From: CAZHDI01 sp964531285 | Lineage (GTDB): Bacteria > Pseudomonadota > Alphaproteobacteria > JAJFIK01 | Assembly (NCBI GenBank): GCA_964531285.1 | Contig: CAZHDI010000105.1 | Coordinates: forward strand, 1-11,547 | Reading direction: 5' to 3' | DNA: 11,547 nucleotides | In this document: piece by piece, positions 1 to 6,234 of the stretch | Layout: each line of letters starts with the position of its first letter | How positions within the stretch are numbered: the first letter of the stretch is position 1 | The notes under the pieces: generated by a model | What the model was told of the DNA's origin: nothing | The model's input: only the letters and a program-made list of their open reading frames with translations | Database searches by the model: none | Position numbers and translations under genes: made by a program

Positions 1-52
1 CGAAGGCGGCCGCACAGTCGGCGCCGGCGTCGTCGCGAAAATTATCGAATAG
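1..52 (+). CDS. tuf: Elongation factor Tu, last 16 codons (5' part outside window)
   Basis: Reading from base 2, the sequence encodes EGGRTVGAGVVAKIIE followed by TAG at 50-52. This is the conserved C-terminal strand of domain III of EF-Tu, the GTPase that delivers aminoacyl-tRNA to the ribosome. The ending AKIIE, rather than the E. coli AKVLG, is the form I associate with alphaproteobacteria. The gene enters from the left, so nothing can be said about its start or its GTP-binding domain. Its position directly before rpsJ is the usual str-S10 junction (rpsL-rpsG-fusA-tuf-rpsJ). Sixteen residues are few, but the match is unbroken and the context fits. Confidence 0.95.
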   Translation, partial: EGGRTVGAGVVAKIIE

Positions 53-70
53 GATCGAGACTGACATTGC

Positions 71-99
71 CTCGGGCGCCGGATGGACCGGCGCCCGAG
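71..99 (+). terminator. Perfect 12-bp GC hairpin between tuf and rpsJ (candidate terminator or attenuator)
   Basis: Bases 71-82 (CTCGGGCGCCGG) pair without mismatch with 88-99 around the 5-nt loop ATGGA. The hairpin starts 18 nt after the tuf stop codon. A T-run does not follow (the next bases are TCCGTTCGGG), so it is not a textbook intrinsic terminator. It could end tuf transcripts weakly, protect their 3' end, or act as an attenuator in an S10 leader. I see no convincing -35/-10 pair between 53 and 171. The structure is seen directly; the function is inference. Confidence 0.5.
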
Positions 100-171
100 T
101 CCGTTCGGGCCGGATGGTCAAGGCTGCGGCGGTAAACAAGCGAAGAGTTGGGAAGCAGGACCGAACGCGCC

Positions 172-480
172 ATGCAGGGACAAACGATCAGAATACGGCT
201 CAAAGCCTTCGATCACCGTGTGCTGGATTCATCCACACGGGAGATCGTGAATACCGCAAAGCGGACGGGCGCGCAGGTGCGCGGGCCAATTCCCCTGCCG
301 ACGCGGATCGAGAAGTTTACGGTGCTGCGCTCGCCGCACATCGACAAGAAAAGCCGCGAACAGTTCGAGATGCGCACCCATAAGCGCCTCCTGGACATCG
401 TGGACCCGACGCCCCAGACGGTCGATGCGCTGATGAAGCTCGATCTGGCGGCTGGCGTCGATGTCGAGATCAAGCTCTAA
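172..480 (+). CDS. rpsJ: 30S ribosomal protein S10
   Basis: The product is 102 aa, the normal S10 length. S10 is a 30S head protein, and in E. coli it is also NusE, which joins NusB and NusG in antitermination. The family signature AQVRGPIPLPTRIEKF lies at residues 34-49, followed by the conserved SPHIDKKSREQFEMRTHKR segment in the long loop that reaches into the 30S head. The ATG at 172 is chosen because the family begins M-x-G-Q-x-IRIRLKAFDHR and AGCAGGA at 154-160 serves as ribosome binding site. An in-frame TTG at 148 would add eight residues foreign to the family. It is the first gene of the S10 operon equivalent and lies 34 nt before rplC. Nothing in it looks abnormal. Confidence 0.98.
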   Translation: MQGQTIRIRLKAFDHRVLDSSTREIVNTAKRTGAQVRGPIPLPTRIEKFTVLRSPHIDKKSREQFEMRTHKRLLDIVDPTPQTVDALMKLDLAAGVDVEIKL

Positions 481-514
481 GGGCGGCACGGCAGACCGCT
501 GGGAGAATAAGACA

Positions 515-1411
515 ATGCGCTCGGGCGTAATCGTTCAAAAGCTGGGCATGACACGGGTCTTCAATGACGCGGGCCGCCATGTGCCTGTTACCGTTCTGCA
601 ATTGCAGAGCTGTCAGGTCGTTGCTCAGCGTACGGAAGACAAAGACGGCTACACGGCCCTGCAACTGGGCGTGGGCCGGGCCAAGACCAAGCGGGTCACG
701 GCGGCCATGCGCGGGCATTTCGCCAAGGCGCAGGTTGAGCCGAAGCGCAAGCTGGCTGAATTCCGGGTCAGTGCGGACAATATGATCGATGTGGGCGCGG
801 AGATCACCGCCGAGCATTTCATTCCGGGCCAGCGCGTGGATGCGACCGGAACGAGCATCGGTAAAGGCTTTGCCGGTGCGATGAAGCGGCACAATTTCGG
901 GGGCCTGCGGGCGTCCCATGGTGTGTCCATCTCGCACCGGGCGCATGGGTCGACCGGTCAGTGTCAGGATCCGGGCAAGGTCTTCAAGGGCAAGAAGATG
1001 GCCGGCCATATGGGCGCGGCACGGGTTACCACACAGAATATCGAGGTCGTGAAGACCGACCTCGACCGCGGCCTGATTTTGGTGCGCGGCGCGGTGCCGG
1101 GTCCGCGTGGCGGCTGGGTGTTGCTGCGCGATGCGGTCAAGCGCGCGCTTCCCGATGAAGCGCCCAAGCCGGGCGCGTTCCGGACCTTGGACGATGTGAT
1201 GGCGGCCTCCGGCGGGGCGCCGGCAGATGCAGCCGAAGAAACACCGGCCGATCAGACCGAGGCGGCCCCGACCGCAGAGACGGTGACCGCAGAGATGGCG
1301 GCCGAAGAGACGAGCGCAGACGATTCGGCCCCGGGTGATGCGGATGCCGGCAGCGATGCCGAGGCGCCGGCCGAGGACAAGGCCGACGAAAAGAAAGAAG
1401 GCGACGCGTGA
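515..1411 (+). CDS. rplC: 50S ribosomal protein L3 with long acidic C-terminal tail
   Basis: L3 is an early-binding 23S rRNA protein whose loop reaches the peptidyl transferase centre. The ATG at 515 follows GGGAG (501-505) by nine bases and gives the family start MRSGVIVQKLGMTRVF; an in-frame ATG at 461 would lie inside rpsJ. The core covers residues 1-210, with GIGKGFAGAMKRHNFGG-like and GSTGQCQDPGKVFKGKKMAG segments at about 114-164. The Gln in the GQ motif (residue 149) is near the Gln methylated by PrmB in E. coli L3. The protein has 298 aa against 209 in E. coli. Residues 211-225 (ALPDEAPKPGAFRTL) resemble an extension I recall from other alphaproteobacteria. Residues 230-298 are an Ala/Glu/Asp/Pro/Thr tail with no Arg and only three or so Lys, all near the end. 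The stop overlaps the rplD start (TGATG). Confidence 0.98.
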   Translation: MRSGVIVQKLGMTRVFNDAGRHVPVTVLQLQSCQVVAQRTEDKDGYTALQLGVGRAKTKRVTAAMRGHFAKAQVEPKRKLAEFRVSADNMIDVGAEITAEHFIPGQRVDATGTSIGKGFAGAMKRHNFGGLRASHGVSISHRAHGSTGQCQDPGKVFKGKKMAGHMGAARVTTQNIEVVKTDLDRGLILVRGAVPGPRGGWVLLRDAVKRALPDEAPKPGAFRTLDDVMAASGGAPADAAEETPADQTEAAPTAETVTAEMAAEETSADDSAPGDADAGSDAEAPAEDKADEKKEGDA

Positions 1412-2031
1412 TGAAAGTCGATGTCGTAACCCTCGACGGCCAGACTTCGGGTTCGATCGAACTCGACGAGGCGATTTATGATCTCGATCCGCGGGCGGAT
1501 ATTCTGCATCGGGTCGTTACTTGGCAGCTGTCGCGGATGCGCCAGGGAACGCACAAGACCAAAGGCCGGTCCGAGATTACCGGATCGACCAAGAAGATCG
1601 TGCGCCAGAAAGGCTCCGGCGGCGCGCGTCACGGTAACCGTAAGGCCCCGCAGTTTCGCGGTGGCGGCAAGGCTCATGGCCCGGTCGTGCGCGATCATGC
1701 GACCGATCTGCCGAAAAAGGTGCGCCGCCTCGGCTTGAAGCATGCGCTGTCGGCCAAGGCCAAGGCTTCCGAACTGATCGTGCTGGACAGCGCGGCGCTC
1801 GATGAGCCCAAGACCAAGGCGCTCAAAGCGAAGCTCGAGGCGCTCAAGCTTCAGTCGGTGCTGGTGATCGACGGCGCGGAAGTGAATGAGAATATGGCGC
1901 TGGCGGCCCGGAACCTGCCGCTCATCGATGTGCTGCCGGCCCAGGGGCTGAATGTGCGCGATATTCTGCGCCGGGATGTGCTGGTGCTGACCCGCGCGGC
2001 CATCGAACAGATCGATGCGAGGCTGAAATGA
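1411..2031 (+). CDS. rplD: 50S ribosomal protein L4
   Basis: L4 lines the polypeptide exit tunnel and in E. coli also represses the S10 operon through the mRNA leader. The product is 206 aa (E. coli 201). The long basic tunnel loop is visible at about residues 45-95, with QGTHKTKGRSEITGSTKK, QKGSGGARHG and FRGGGKAHGP. The globular domain follows, ending VLTRAAIEQIDARLK. I take the ATG at 1411, which overlaps the rplC stop by one base (TGATG) and has AAGAAG at 1395-1400 as a weak binding site; a GTG one codon earlier is possible and would add a single residue. The overlap implies translational coupling with rplC. Whether L4 autoregulation exists here cannot be read from the window. Confidence 0.98.
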   Translation: MKVDVVTLDGQTSGSIELDEAIYDLDPRADILHRVVTWQLSRMRQGTHKTKGRSEITGSTKKIVRQKGSGGARHGNRKAPQFRGGGKAHGPVVRDHATDLPKKVRRLGLKHALSAKAKASELIVLDSAALDEPKTKALKAKLEALKLQSVLVIDGAEVNENMALAARNLPLIDVLPAQGLNVRDILRRDVLVLTRAAIEQIDARLK

Positions 2032-2333
2032 CCGCCGATATAAACGCTCTGAAGCATTACGACGTCATTCTCGGTCCGGTGATCACCGAGAAGGCCACCA
2101 TGGCGTCGGAGAACAATCAGGTTTTGTTCCGTGTCGCAATCGATGCGAGCAAGCCGATGATCCGGGAAGCCGTGGAGACCCTGTTCAAGGTCAAGGTCAA
2201 GGCCGTGAACACGGTGCTGGTCAAAGGCAAGACCAAGCGGTTTCGGGGCATGCCGGGCCGCCGGTCGGACTATAAGAAAGCGATCGTGACCCTGCATGAC
2301 GGGCATACGATCGATGTGACGACCGGATTGTGA
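2028..2333 (+). CDS. rplW: 50S ribosomal protein L23
   Basis: L23 sits at the tunnel exit, where trigger factor and SRP dock. The product is 101 aa (E. coli 100). ITEKAT at residues 19-24 carries Glu21, which corresponds to the E. coli Glu18 contact for trigger factor. The loop that extends into the tunnel is at about 66-83 (KGKTKRFRGMPGRRSDYKKA). The start ATG overlaps the rplD stop by four bases (ATGA) and GAGG at 2019-2022 precedes it by five bases, so the two genes are probably coupled. A small 6-bp hairpin (2323-2328 with 2333-2338, loop TGTG) spans the stop codon. After it comes a 102-nt gap to rplB. Confidence 0.98.
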   Translation: MTADINALKHYDVILGPVITEKATMASENNQVLFRVAIDASKPMIREAVETLFKVKVKAVNTVLVKGKTKRFRGMPGRRSDYKKAIVTLHDGHTIDVTTGL

Positions 2334-2435
2334 TCCGGGTGCCGCGGGTCGCTTGAGCGGGCGCGGTTCACTGACGGTACATGGCGCGGCAGTATGCGGC
2401 GTATGCGGATAAGTTGAACGCAGGACACGACGACG
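2334..2435 (+). other. 102-nt gap between rplW and rplB with weak hairpin and 9-nt tandem repeat
   Basis: This gap carries no plausible gene. Bases 2342-2346 (CCGCG) pair with 2362-2366 (CGCGG), and an inner CGC/GCG stem at 2350-2352/2357-2359 closes a TTGA loop. Further on, GTATGCGGC (2392-2400) is followed at once by GTATGCGGA (2401-2409). TTGAGC at 2353-2358 could be a -35-like hexamer, but no good -10 follows at proper spacing. The rplB binding site AGGA is at 2422-2425. The corresponding E. coli junction is much shorter. No function can be assigned. Confidence 0.4.
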
Positions 2436-3275
2436 ATGGCATTGAAGACCTTTAAACCGTCAACACCGGCCCAGCGCGGCCTGGTGATTGTGGACCGGTC
2501 GAGCCTGCACAAGGGGCGTCCGGAAAAGACGCTCACGGAGGGTCTGACCAAAAGCGGCGGCCGGAACAATCACGGGCGGATCACCACGCGCCGGCGCGGC
2601 GGCGGTCACAAGCGCCTGTATCGCGTCATTGATTTCAAGCGCCGCAAAATGGATGTGCCGGCGACGGTCGACCGGATCGAATACGATCCGAACCGGACGG
2701 CATTCATCGCGCTCTTGAAATACGAAGATGGCGAGCTGGCCTACATCCTGGCGCCGCAGCGCCTTAATGTCGGCGATACGGTCATTGCGGGCCAGCGCGT
2801 GGATGTGAAGCCAGGCAATGCCATGCCGCTGTCGAGCATGCCGGTCGGCACGATCATCCACAATGTGGAACTCAAGCCCGGCAAGGGTGGACAGATTGCC
2901 CGGGCCGCCGGGGCCTACGCCCAACTCGTGGGGCGGGACATGGCCTATGCCATTCTGCGCCTGTCATCGGGCGAGCAGCGTGTTGTGCGCGGCGAGTGCA
3001 TGGCCACGGTCGGCGCGGTGTCGAACCCGGATCATGGCAATGTGACCCTGGCGAAAGCCGGCCGGGCGCGTTGGCTGGGCAAGCGGCCGGCGGTGCGCGG
3101 TGTGGCGATGAACCCGGTCGATCACCCCCATGGCGGCGGTGAGGGACGGACCTCGGGCGGCCGGCATCCGGTCACTCCTTGGGGCAAGCCGACCAAGGGC
3201 AAGCGCACCCGTTCGAATAAGTCGACCGATAAATACATTCTGCGCTCGCGCCATGAGCGCAAGTCGAAACGGTAA
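2436..3275 (+). CDS. rplB: 50S ribosomal protein L2
   Basis: L2 is needed for subunit joining and for peptidyl transferase activity. It binds 23S rRNA domain IV and touches the intersubunit bridge. The product is 279 aa (E. coli 273). The N-terminal RNA-binding part includes GGRNNHGRITTRRRGGGHKR (41-60). The SH3-like barrel follows, then the C-terminal catalytic-centre loop with VAMNPVDHPHGGGEGRTSGG (223-242), which contains the family's conserved histidine at or next to residue 230. The tail is basic (RSRHERKSKR). The ATG at 2436 is preceded by AGGA at 2422-2425 with a 10-base spacer and gives the expected M-A-L-K-x-[FY]-x-P start. The next gene follows after 11 nt. No anomaly is seen. Confidence 0.99.
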   Translation: MALKTFKPSTPAQRGLVIVDRSSLHKGRPEKTLTEGLTKSGGRNNHGRITTRRRGGGHKRLYRVIDFKRRKMDVPATVDRIEYDPNRTAFIALLKYEDGELAYILAPQRLNVGDTVIAGQRVDVKPGNAMPLSSMPVGTIIHNVELKPGKGGQIARAAGAYAQLVGRDMAYAILRLSSGEQRVVRGECMATVGAVSNPDHGNVTLAKAGRARWLGKRPAVRGVAMNPVDHPHGGGEGRTSGGRHPVTPWGKPTKGKRTRSNKSTDKYILRSRHERKSKR

Positions 3276-3286
3276 GGAGATCTTTC

Positions 3287-3565
3287 ATGCCCCGTTCGGT
3301 TTGGAAAGGTCCGTTTGTTGACAATTACCTGCTGAAGAAAGCCGAGGAAGCCGCGTCTTCCGGGCGCAAGCAGGTGATCAAGACCTGGAGCCGCCGGTCC
3401 ACCGTCATGCCGCAATTCGTCGGCCTGACCTTCGGCGTCTATAACGGCCAGAAATTCGTGCCGGTGCTCGTCACCGAAGATATGGTCGGCCATAAGCTGG
3501 GCGAATTCTCGCCGACGCGGACCTATTACGGTCATGCGGCGGATAAGAAGGCCAAGAGGAAGTAA
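3287..3565 (+). CDS. rpsS: 30S ribosomal protein S19
   Basis: S19 forms a complex with S13 in the 30S head near the A site and takes part in bridges to the 50S. The product is 92 aa, identical in length to E. coli S19. It starts MPRSVWKGPFVD and contains SRRSTVMPQFVGLTFGVYNG (35-54) and the conserved LGEFSPTRTYYGHAADKKAKRK ending in the last 22 residues. The binding site AAGGAGA (3274-3280) overlaps the rplB stop codon and lies six bases before the ATG, a strong and well-spaced site. The downstream gene rplV starts four bases after the stop. Confidence 0.99.
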   Translation: MPRSVWKGPFVDNYLLKKAEEAASSGRKQVIKTWSRRSTVMPQFVGLTFGVYNGQKFVPVLVTEDMVGHKLGEFSPTRTYYGHAADKKAKRK

Positions 3566-3569
3566 GGCG

Positions 3570-3950
3570 ATGGGTAAGAAGAGCCAGGAGCGGCAACTGC
3601 CCGAGAACGAAGCCAAGGCGGTCGGCCGGATGATCCGGATCAGCCCCCAAAAGCTGAATCTCGTCGCTCAGATGATCCGCGGTAAGAAAGTCGAGACGGC
3701 GCTCGCCGAATTGACGTTCTCGCCGAAAAAAGCGGCGCGCGACGTGAAGAAGGTGCTTCAGTCGGCGATCGCCAATGCGGAGAACAATCACGACCTCGAT
3801 GTCGACCAACTGGTGGTCTGCGAGGCGTTTGTCGGCAAGAACTTGGTGATGCGGCGGTTCCGTCCGCGCGCGCGGGGTCGGGTCGGGCGCATTATCAAAC
3901 CGTTCAGCCAGCTGACCATCGTTGTGCGTGAACCGCAGGAGGCGGCATAA
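3570..3950 (+). CDS. rplV: 50S ribosomal protein L22
   Basis: L22 binds all domains of 23S rRNA, and its long beta-hairpin narrows the exit tunnel beside L4. The product is 126 aa (E. coli 110), with a slightly longer N-terminus (MGKKSQERQLPENEAKAVGR), a form I recall from alphaproteobacteria. The helix region VRMIRISPQKLNLVAQMIRGKK-like part is at about 20-40. The tunnel hairpin is at 92-111 with MRRFRPRARGRVGRI; this is the loop where macrolide-resistance changes map in other bacteria, and here it is intact. The ATG at 3570 was chosen over an upstream ATG at 3534 inside rpsS, because AGAGGA (3555-3560) and AAGG (3564-3567) precede it. The stop overlaps the rpsC start by one base (TAATG). 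Confidence 0.98.
   Translation: MGKKSQERQLPENEAKAVGRMIRISPQKLNLVAQMIRGKKVETALAELTFSPKKAARDVKKVLQSAIANAENNHDLDVDQLVVCEAFVGKNLVMRRFRPRARGRVGRIIKPFSQLTIVVREPQEAA
3937..3942 (+). promoter_or_regulatory. Full AGGAGG ribosome binding site for rpsC inside rplV
   Basis: AGGAGG sits in the last codons of rplV, seven bases before the rpsC ATG. It fixes that start and allows ribosomes ending rplV to restart at once at the TAATG junction. Confidence 0.85.
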
Positions 3951-4657
3951 TGGGACATAAGGTCAATCCGATCGGTCTGCGGCTCGGGATCAACCGCACA
4001 TGGGATTCGCGCTGGTACGCGTCCAAGGCGGAATATGGCAAGCTGGTCCATGAAGATCTGGCGATCCGCGCCTATCTGACCAAGAAACTGCGTCAAGCCG
4101 GGATTTCGCGCATTGTGATCGAACGCCCGCACCGCAAATGCCGGGTGACGCTGTATACGGCGCGTCCCGGTGTGGTGATCGGCAAAAAGGGCGCGGATAT
4201 CGAAAAGCTGCGCACGGATCTCAGTAAGCTGACGGACTCGGAAGTTCACCTGAACATTGTCGAGGTGCGCAAACCGGAGATCGACGCGACGCTGGTGGCC
4301 GAGAATATTGCCCAGCAGCTTGAGCGCCGGGTGGCGTTCCGCCGGGCGATGAAGCGGTCGGTGCAGTCGGCCATGCGGCTTGGCGCCCAGGGCATCCGGA
4401 TCAATTGCGGCGGCCGGCTGGGCGGCGCGGAGATTGCGCGCGTCGAATGGTACCGCGAAGGCCGTGTGCCGCTTCATACGCTGCGCGCCGACATTGATTA
4501 CGGGACGGCGGAAGCCAAGACGACCTATGGGATTATCGGGATCAAGGTCTGGATCTTCAAAGGCGAGATCATGGAACACGATCCGATGGCCCAGGACCGG
4601 CGCATGAACGAGGCGCAGGAAGGCGGCGGCGGTGGCCGGTCGCGCAACAATAACTGA
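3950..4657 (+). CDS. rpsC: 30S ribosomal protein S3
   Basis: S3 lies at the mRNA entry of the 30S and has helicase-related basic residues. The product is 235 aa (E. coli 233). It begins with the classic MGHKVNPIGLRLGI. The type II KH domain has its GxxG loop as GKKG at residues 78-81 inside RPGVVIGKKGADIEKL. The C-terminal domain contains AMRLGAQGIRINCGGRLGGA and WYREGRVPLHTLRADIDYG. The tail ends in a run of five glycines followed by RSRNNN, a flexible end of a sort common in this family. The start overlaps the rplV stop by one base, so translation is probably coupled. A 55-nt gap with a small hairpin follows. Confidence 0.99.
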   Translation: MGHKVNPIGLRLGINRTWDSRWYASKAEYGKLVHEDLAIRAYLTKKLRQAGISRIVIERPHRKCRVTLYTARPGVVIGKKGADIEKLRTDLSKLTDSEVHLNIVEVRKPEIDATLVAENIAQQLERRVAFRRAMKRSVQSAMRLGAQGIRINCGGRLGGAEIARVEWYREGRVPLHTLRADIDYGTAEAKTTYGIIGIKVWIFKGEIMEHDPMAQDRRMNEAQEGGGGGRSRNNN

Positions 4658-4669
4658 TCACGAGACGGA

Positions 4670-4686
4670 CGGTCCTGTTGGGACCG
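4670..4686 (+). other. 6-bp hairpin in the rpsC-rplP gap
   Basis: CGGTCC (4670-4675) pairs with GGACCG (4681-4686) around the loop TGTTG. It lies 12 nt after the rpsC stop and 26 nt before the rplP start, in the only sizeable gap between rplB and rpsQ. No T-run follows. It may be a processing or stability element, or nothing; the stem is short. Confidence 0.35.
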
Positions 4687-4712
4687 GACTTTGAGAGTTA
4701 AGGACGGAAGCG

Positions 4713-5126
4713 ATGCTTCAGCCCAAACGTACAAAATTCCGCAAGGCTCATAAGGGCCGGATCAAGGGCATGGCCAAAGGCGGCGCGACCCTGAATTTCG
4801 GCAATTTCGGCCTGAAGGCGGTCGAACCGGAGCGGGTGACCGCCCGCCAGATCGAAGCCGCGCGCCGGGCGATCACCCGTCACATGAAGCGGGCCGGTCG
4901 GGTGTGGATCCGCGTTTTTCCGGATGTGCCGGTGTCGCAGAAGCCGACCGAGGTGCGGATGGGTAAGGGTAAGGGGTCCCCGGAATATTGGGCGGCCAAG
5001 GTCAAGCCCGGGCGGATCATGTTTGAGATCGACGGCGTGTCCGAGCCGATCGCGCGCGAAGCGCTGCGCCTCGGTGCGATGAAGCTGCCGATCAAGTGCC
5101 GCTTCGTGCAGCGGCAACTGGACTGA
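4713..5126 (+). CDS. rplP: 50S ribosomal protein L16
   Basis: L16 organises the A-site tRNA region of the 50S and joins late in assembly. The product is 137 aa (E. coli 136). MLQPKRTKFRKAHKGR at the start, FGLKAVEPERVTARQIEAAR at 32-51 and VRMGKGKGSPEYW at 81-93 are all family hallmarks. Arg82 in VRMGKGKG is the counterpart of E. coli Arg81, which YcfD/RoxA hydroxylates; whether this organism has that enzyme is unknown. AAGGA at 4700-4704 precedes the ATG by eight bases. rpmC follows after 12 nt. Confidence 0.99.
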   Translation: MLQPKRTKFRKAHKGRIKGMAKGGATLNFGNFGLKAVEPERVTARQIEAARRAITRHMKRAGRVWIRVFPDVPVSQKPTEVRMGKGKGSPEYWAAKVKPGRIMFEIDGVSEPIAREALRLGAMKLPIKCRFVQRQLD

Positions 5127-5138
5127 CGGGAGCGAGCC

Positions 5139-5372
5139 ATGAAGGCAGCGGATGTGCGCGATATGACGGAAGATCAGCTTGTTGACGAGCTGACCAAGCT
5201 GAAGCGTGAACAGTTCAATATGCGGTTCCAGCGGGCCACGGGCCAGTTGGAGAACACCACCCGGTTCCGCCAGATCCGCCGCGATGTGGCGCGGATCAAG
5301 ACGGTGCTGCGTCAGCGTCAGTTGGCGAGCGAGACCGGGACCGGAACACAGGAAGCCGGCGCCGGCGCGTGA
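5139..5372 (+). CDS. rpmC: 50S ribosomal protein L29
   Basis: L29 is a small two-helix protein at the tunnel exit next to L23. The product is 77 aa, longer than the 63 aa of E. coli L29. The core (residues 1-64) contains MTEDQLVDELTKLKREQFNM and the family stretch FQRATGQLENTTRFRQIRRD, followed by the basic VARIKTVLRQRQL. The last dozen residues (SETGTGTQEAGAGA) are low-complexity and not part of the usual fold, so they are probably a disordered tail near the tunnel exit. CGGGAG (5127-5132) gives the binding site. The gap to rpsQ is 40 nt. Confidence 0.97.
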   Translation: MKAADVRDMTEDQLVDELTKLKREQFNMRFQRATGQLENTTRFRQIRRDVARIKTVLRQRQLASETGTGTQEAGAGA

Positions 5373-5398
5373 CGCCAGCCGCGCCCGAGAGAGCGTTT

Positions 5399-5405
5399 GA
5401 GGAGA
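5399..5405 (+). promoter_or_regulatory. GAGGAGA ribosome binding site that fixes the GTG start of rpsQ
   Basis: GAGGAGA ends seven bases before GTG 5413. No ATG is available nearby in frame, so this site supports initiation at GTG. Confidence 0.8.
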
Positions 5406-5412
5406 AAAACAA

Positions 5413-5658
5413 GTGCCGAAGCGGATCCTCCAGGGACGGGTTGTCAGCGACAAGAACCATCAGACCGTGGTGGTTCTCGTCGAGCGGCGGTTTACCCATC
5501 CGGTGATGAAGAAGACGGTGCGGAAATCGAAGCGGTACCATGCGCATGACGCGGAAAATGCCTACAAGGTGGGCGATGAAATCCGCATTCAGGAATGCCG
5601 GCCGTTATCGAAATTGAAGTGCTGGGAAGCCATCGGCCGTGTGGGCCGCGGCGAGTAG
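5413..5658 (+). CDS. rpsQ: 30S ribosomal protein S17 (GTG start)
   Basis: S17 is an OB-fold primary binder of the 5' domain of 16S rRNA. The product is 81 aa (E. coli 84). Family landmarks are LQGRVVSDKNHQTVVVLVER (6-25), HPVMKKTVRKSKRYHAHDA (29-47) and VGDEIRIQECRPLSKLKCW (53-71). Translation begins at GTG 5413, set by GAGGAGA at 5399-5405; the resulting [M]PKRILQGRVVS matches the family start. It is the last gene of the S10 operon equivalent, and is followed by a 177-nt non-coding gap before rplN. Confidence 0.98.
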   Translation: MPKRILQGRVVSDKNHQTVVVLVERRFTHPVMKKTVRKSKRYHAHDAENAYKVGDEIRIQECRPLSKLKCWEAIGRVGRGE

Positions 5659-5835
5659 ACCATAGCGATCCGGCCGCTTCCGATCCGGTCCAACGGATGA
5701 CCGGTGCGGCCGCGAGAACGAAACCTGATCCGCGCTGGGCGCAGTCAGGATGCTTGACTAGGACCGGCAGGCGCCATGCGCTGCCCGTAACCGGCAGGCA
5801 GCAAGAACAGGCCGCGTAAAGTTTAGGAGATCGCG
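5659..5835 (+). promoter_or_regulatory. Structured gap between S10 and spc operon equivalents
   Basis: No gene is visible in these 177 nt. CGGCCGC (5671-5677) pairs with GCGGCCG (5706-5712), and inside it CCGGTC (5685-5690) pairs with GACCGG (5699-5704), which makes a 13-bp two-helix hairpin. A second hairpin pairs 5766-5770 with 5781-5785 and 5772-5774 with 5778-5780. ACCGGCAGGC occurs twice in direct orientation, at 5763-5772 and 5790-5799. CTTGACT at 5753-5759 resembles an alphaproteobacterial -35 element, but the bases 16-18 nt further on (around ATGCGCTG) are a poor -10. In E. coli this junction holds the spc promoter. Here a promoter or RNA-based control site is likely from position, but not proven by sequence. 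The rplN binding site TAGGAGA is at 5823-5829. Confidence 0.5.
5763..5799 (+). repeat. 10-bp direct repeat ACCGGCAGGC, two copies 27 nt apart
   Basis: Copies are at 5763-5772 and 5790-5799, in the rpsQ-rplN gap just downstream of the TTGACT motif. The pair could be a binding site for a dimeric regulator or chance in GC-rich DNA. It overlaps the hairpin at 5766-5785. Confidence 0.5.
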
Positions 5836-6204
5836 ATGATCCAGATGCAGACGAATTTGGATGTGGCCGACAATTCGGGCGCGCGCCGGGTCATGTGCAT
5901 CAAGGTGCTGGGCGGTGCGAAGCGCAAATACGCCCATGTCGGTGACATCATCGTGGTGTCGGTTAAAGAGGCGATCCCGCGGGGGCGGGTGAAGAAGGGC
6001 GATGTGCTGCGGGCGGTGGTCGTGCGGACGGCCAAGGAAATCCGCCGCGGCGACGGCAGTGCCATGCGGTTCGATTCGAACGCGGCCGTGCTGATCAACA
6101 AGCAGGGCGAGCCGATCGGTACCCGGATCTTCGGTCCGGTGCCGCGTGAGTTGCGCGCAAAGAACCATATGAAGATCATTTCGCTGGCCCCGGAAGTGCT
6201 CTGA
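5836..6204 (+). CDS. rplN: 50S ribosomal protein L14
   Basis: L14 lies on the intersubunit face of the 50S, touches L3 and L19, and is the docking site of the silencing factor RsfS. The product is 122 aa (E. coli 123). MIQMQTNLDVADNSGARRVM is the family start, followed by CIKVLGG and the basic strand KEAIPRGRVKKGDVLRAVVV (49-68). The end reads GPVPRELRAKNHMKIISLAPEVL. TAGGAGA (5823-5829) precedes the ATG by six bases. It opens the spc operon equivalent. The gap to rplX is 30 nt. Confidence 0.99.
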   Translation: MIQMQTNLDVADNSGARRVMCIKVLGGAKRKYAHVGDIIVVSVKEAIPRGRVKKGDVLRAVVVRTAKEIRRGDGSAMRFDSNAAVLINKQGEPIGTRIFGPVPRELRAKNHMKIISLAPEVL

Positions 6205-6234
6205 GCGGCGCGGCGGCGATAAGGAAGTCGGACC

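Noticed and set aside
148..171. TTG start that would extend S10 by eight residues
   Set aside because: The added residues are not in the S10 family and the ATG at 172 has a suitable binding site.
5753..5782. CTTGACT with downstream bases as a sigma-70 promoter for spc
   Set aside because: The -35 half is good but there is no acceptable -10 at 16-18 nt, so I mention it only as a lead within the gap, not as a promoter feature.
5595..5819. Forward frame of 74 codons over the rpsQ end and the following gap
   Set aside because: Begins inside rpsQ out of frame, no binding site, product without recognisable features; the gap is better read as regulatory RNA/DNA.
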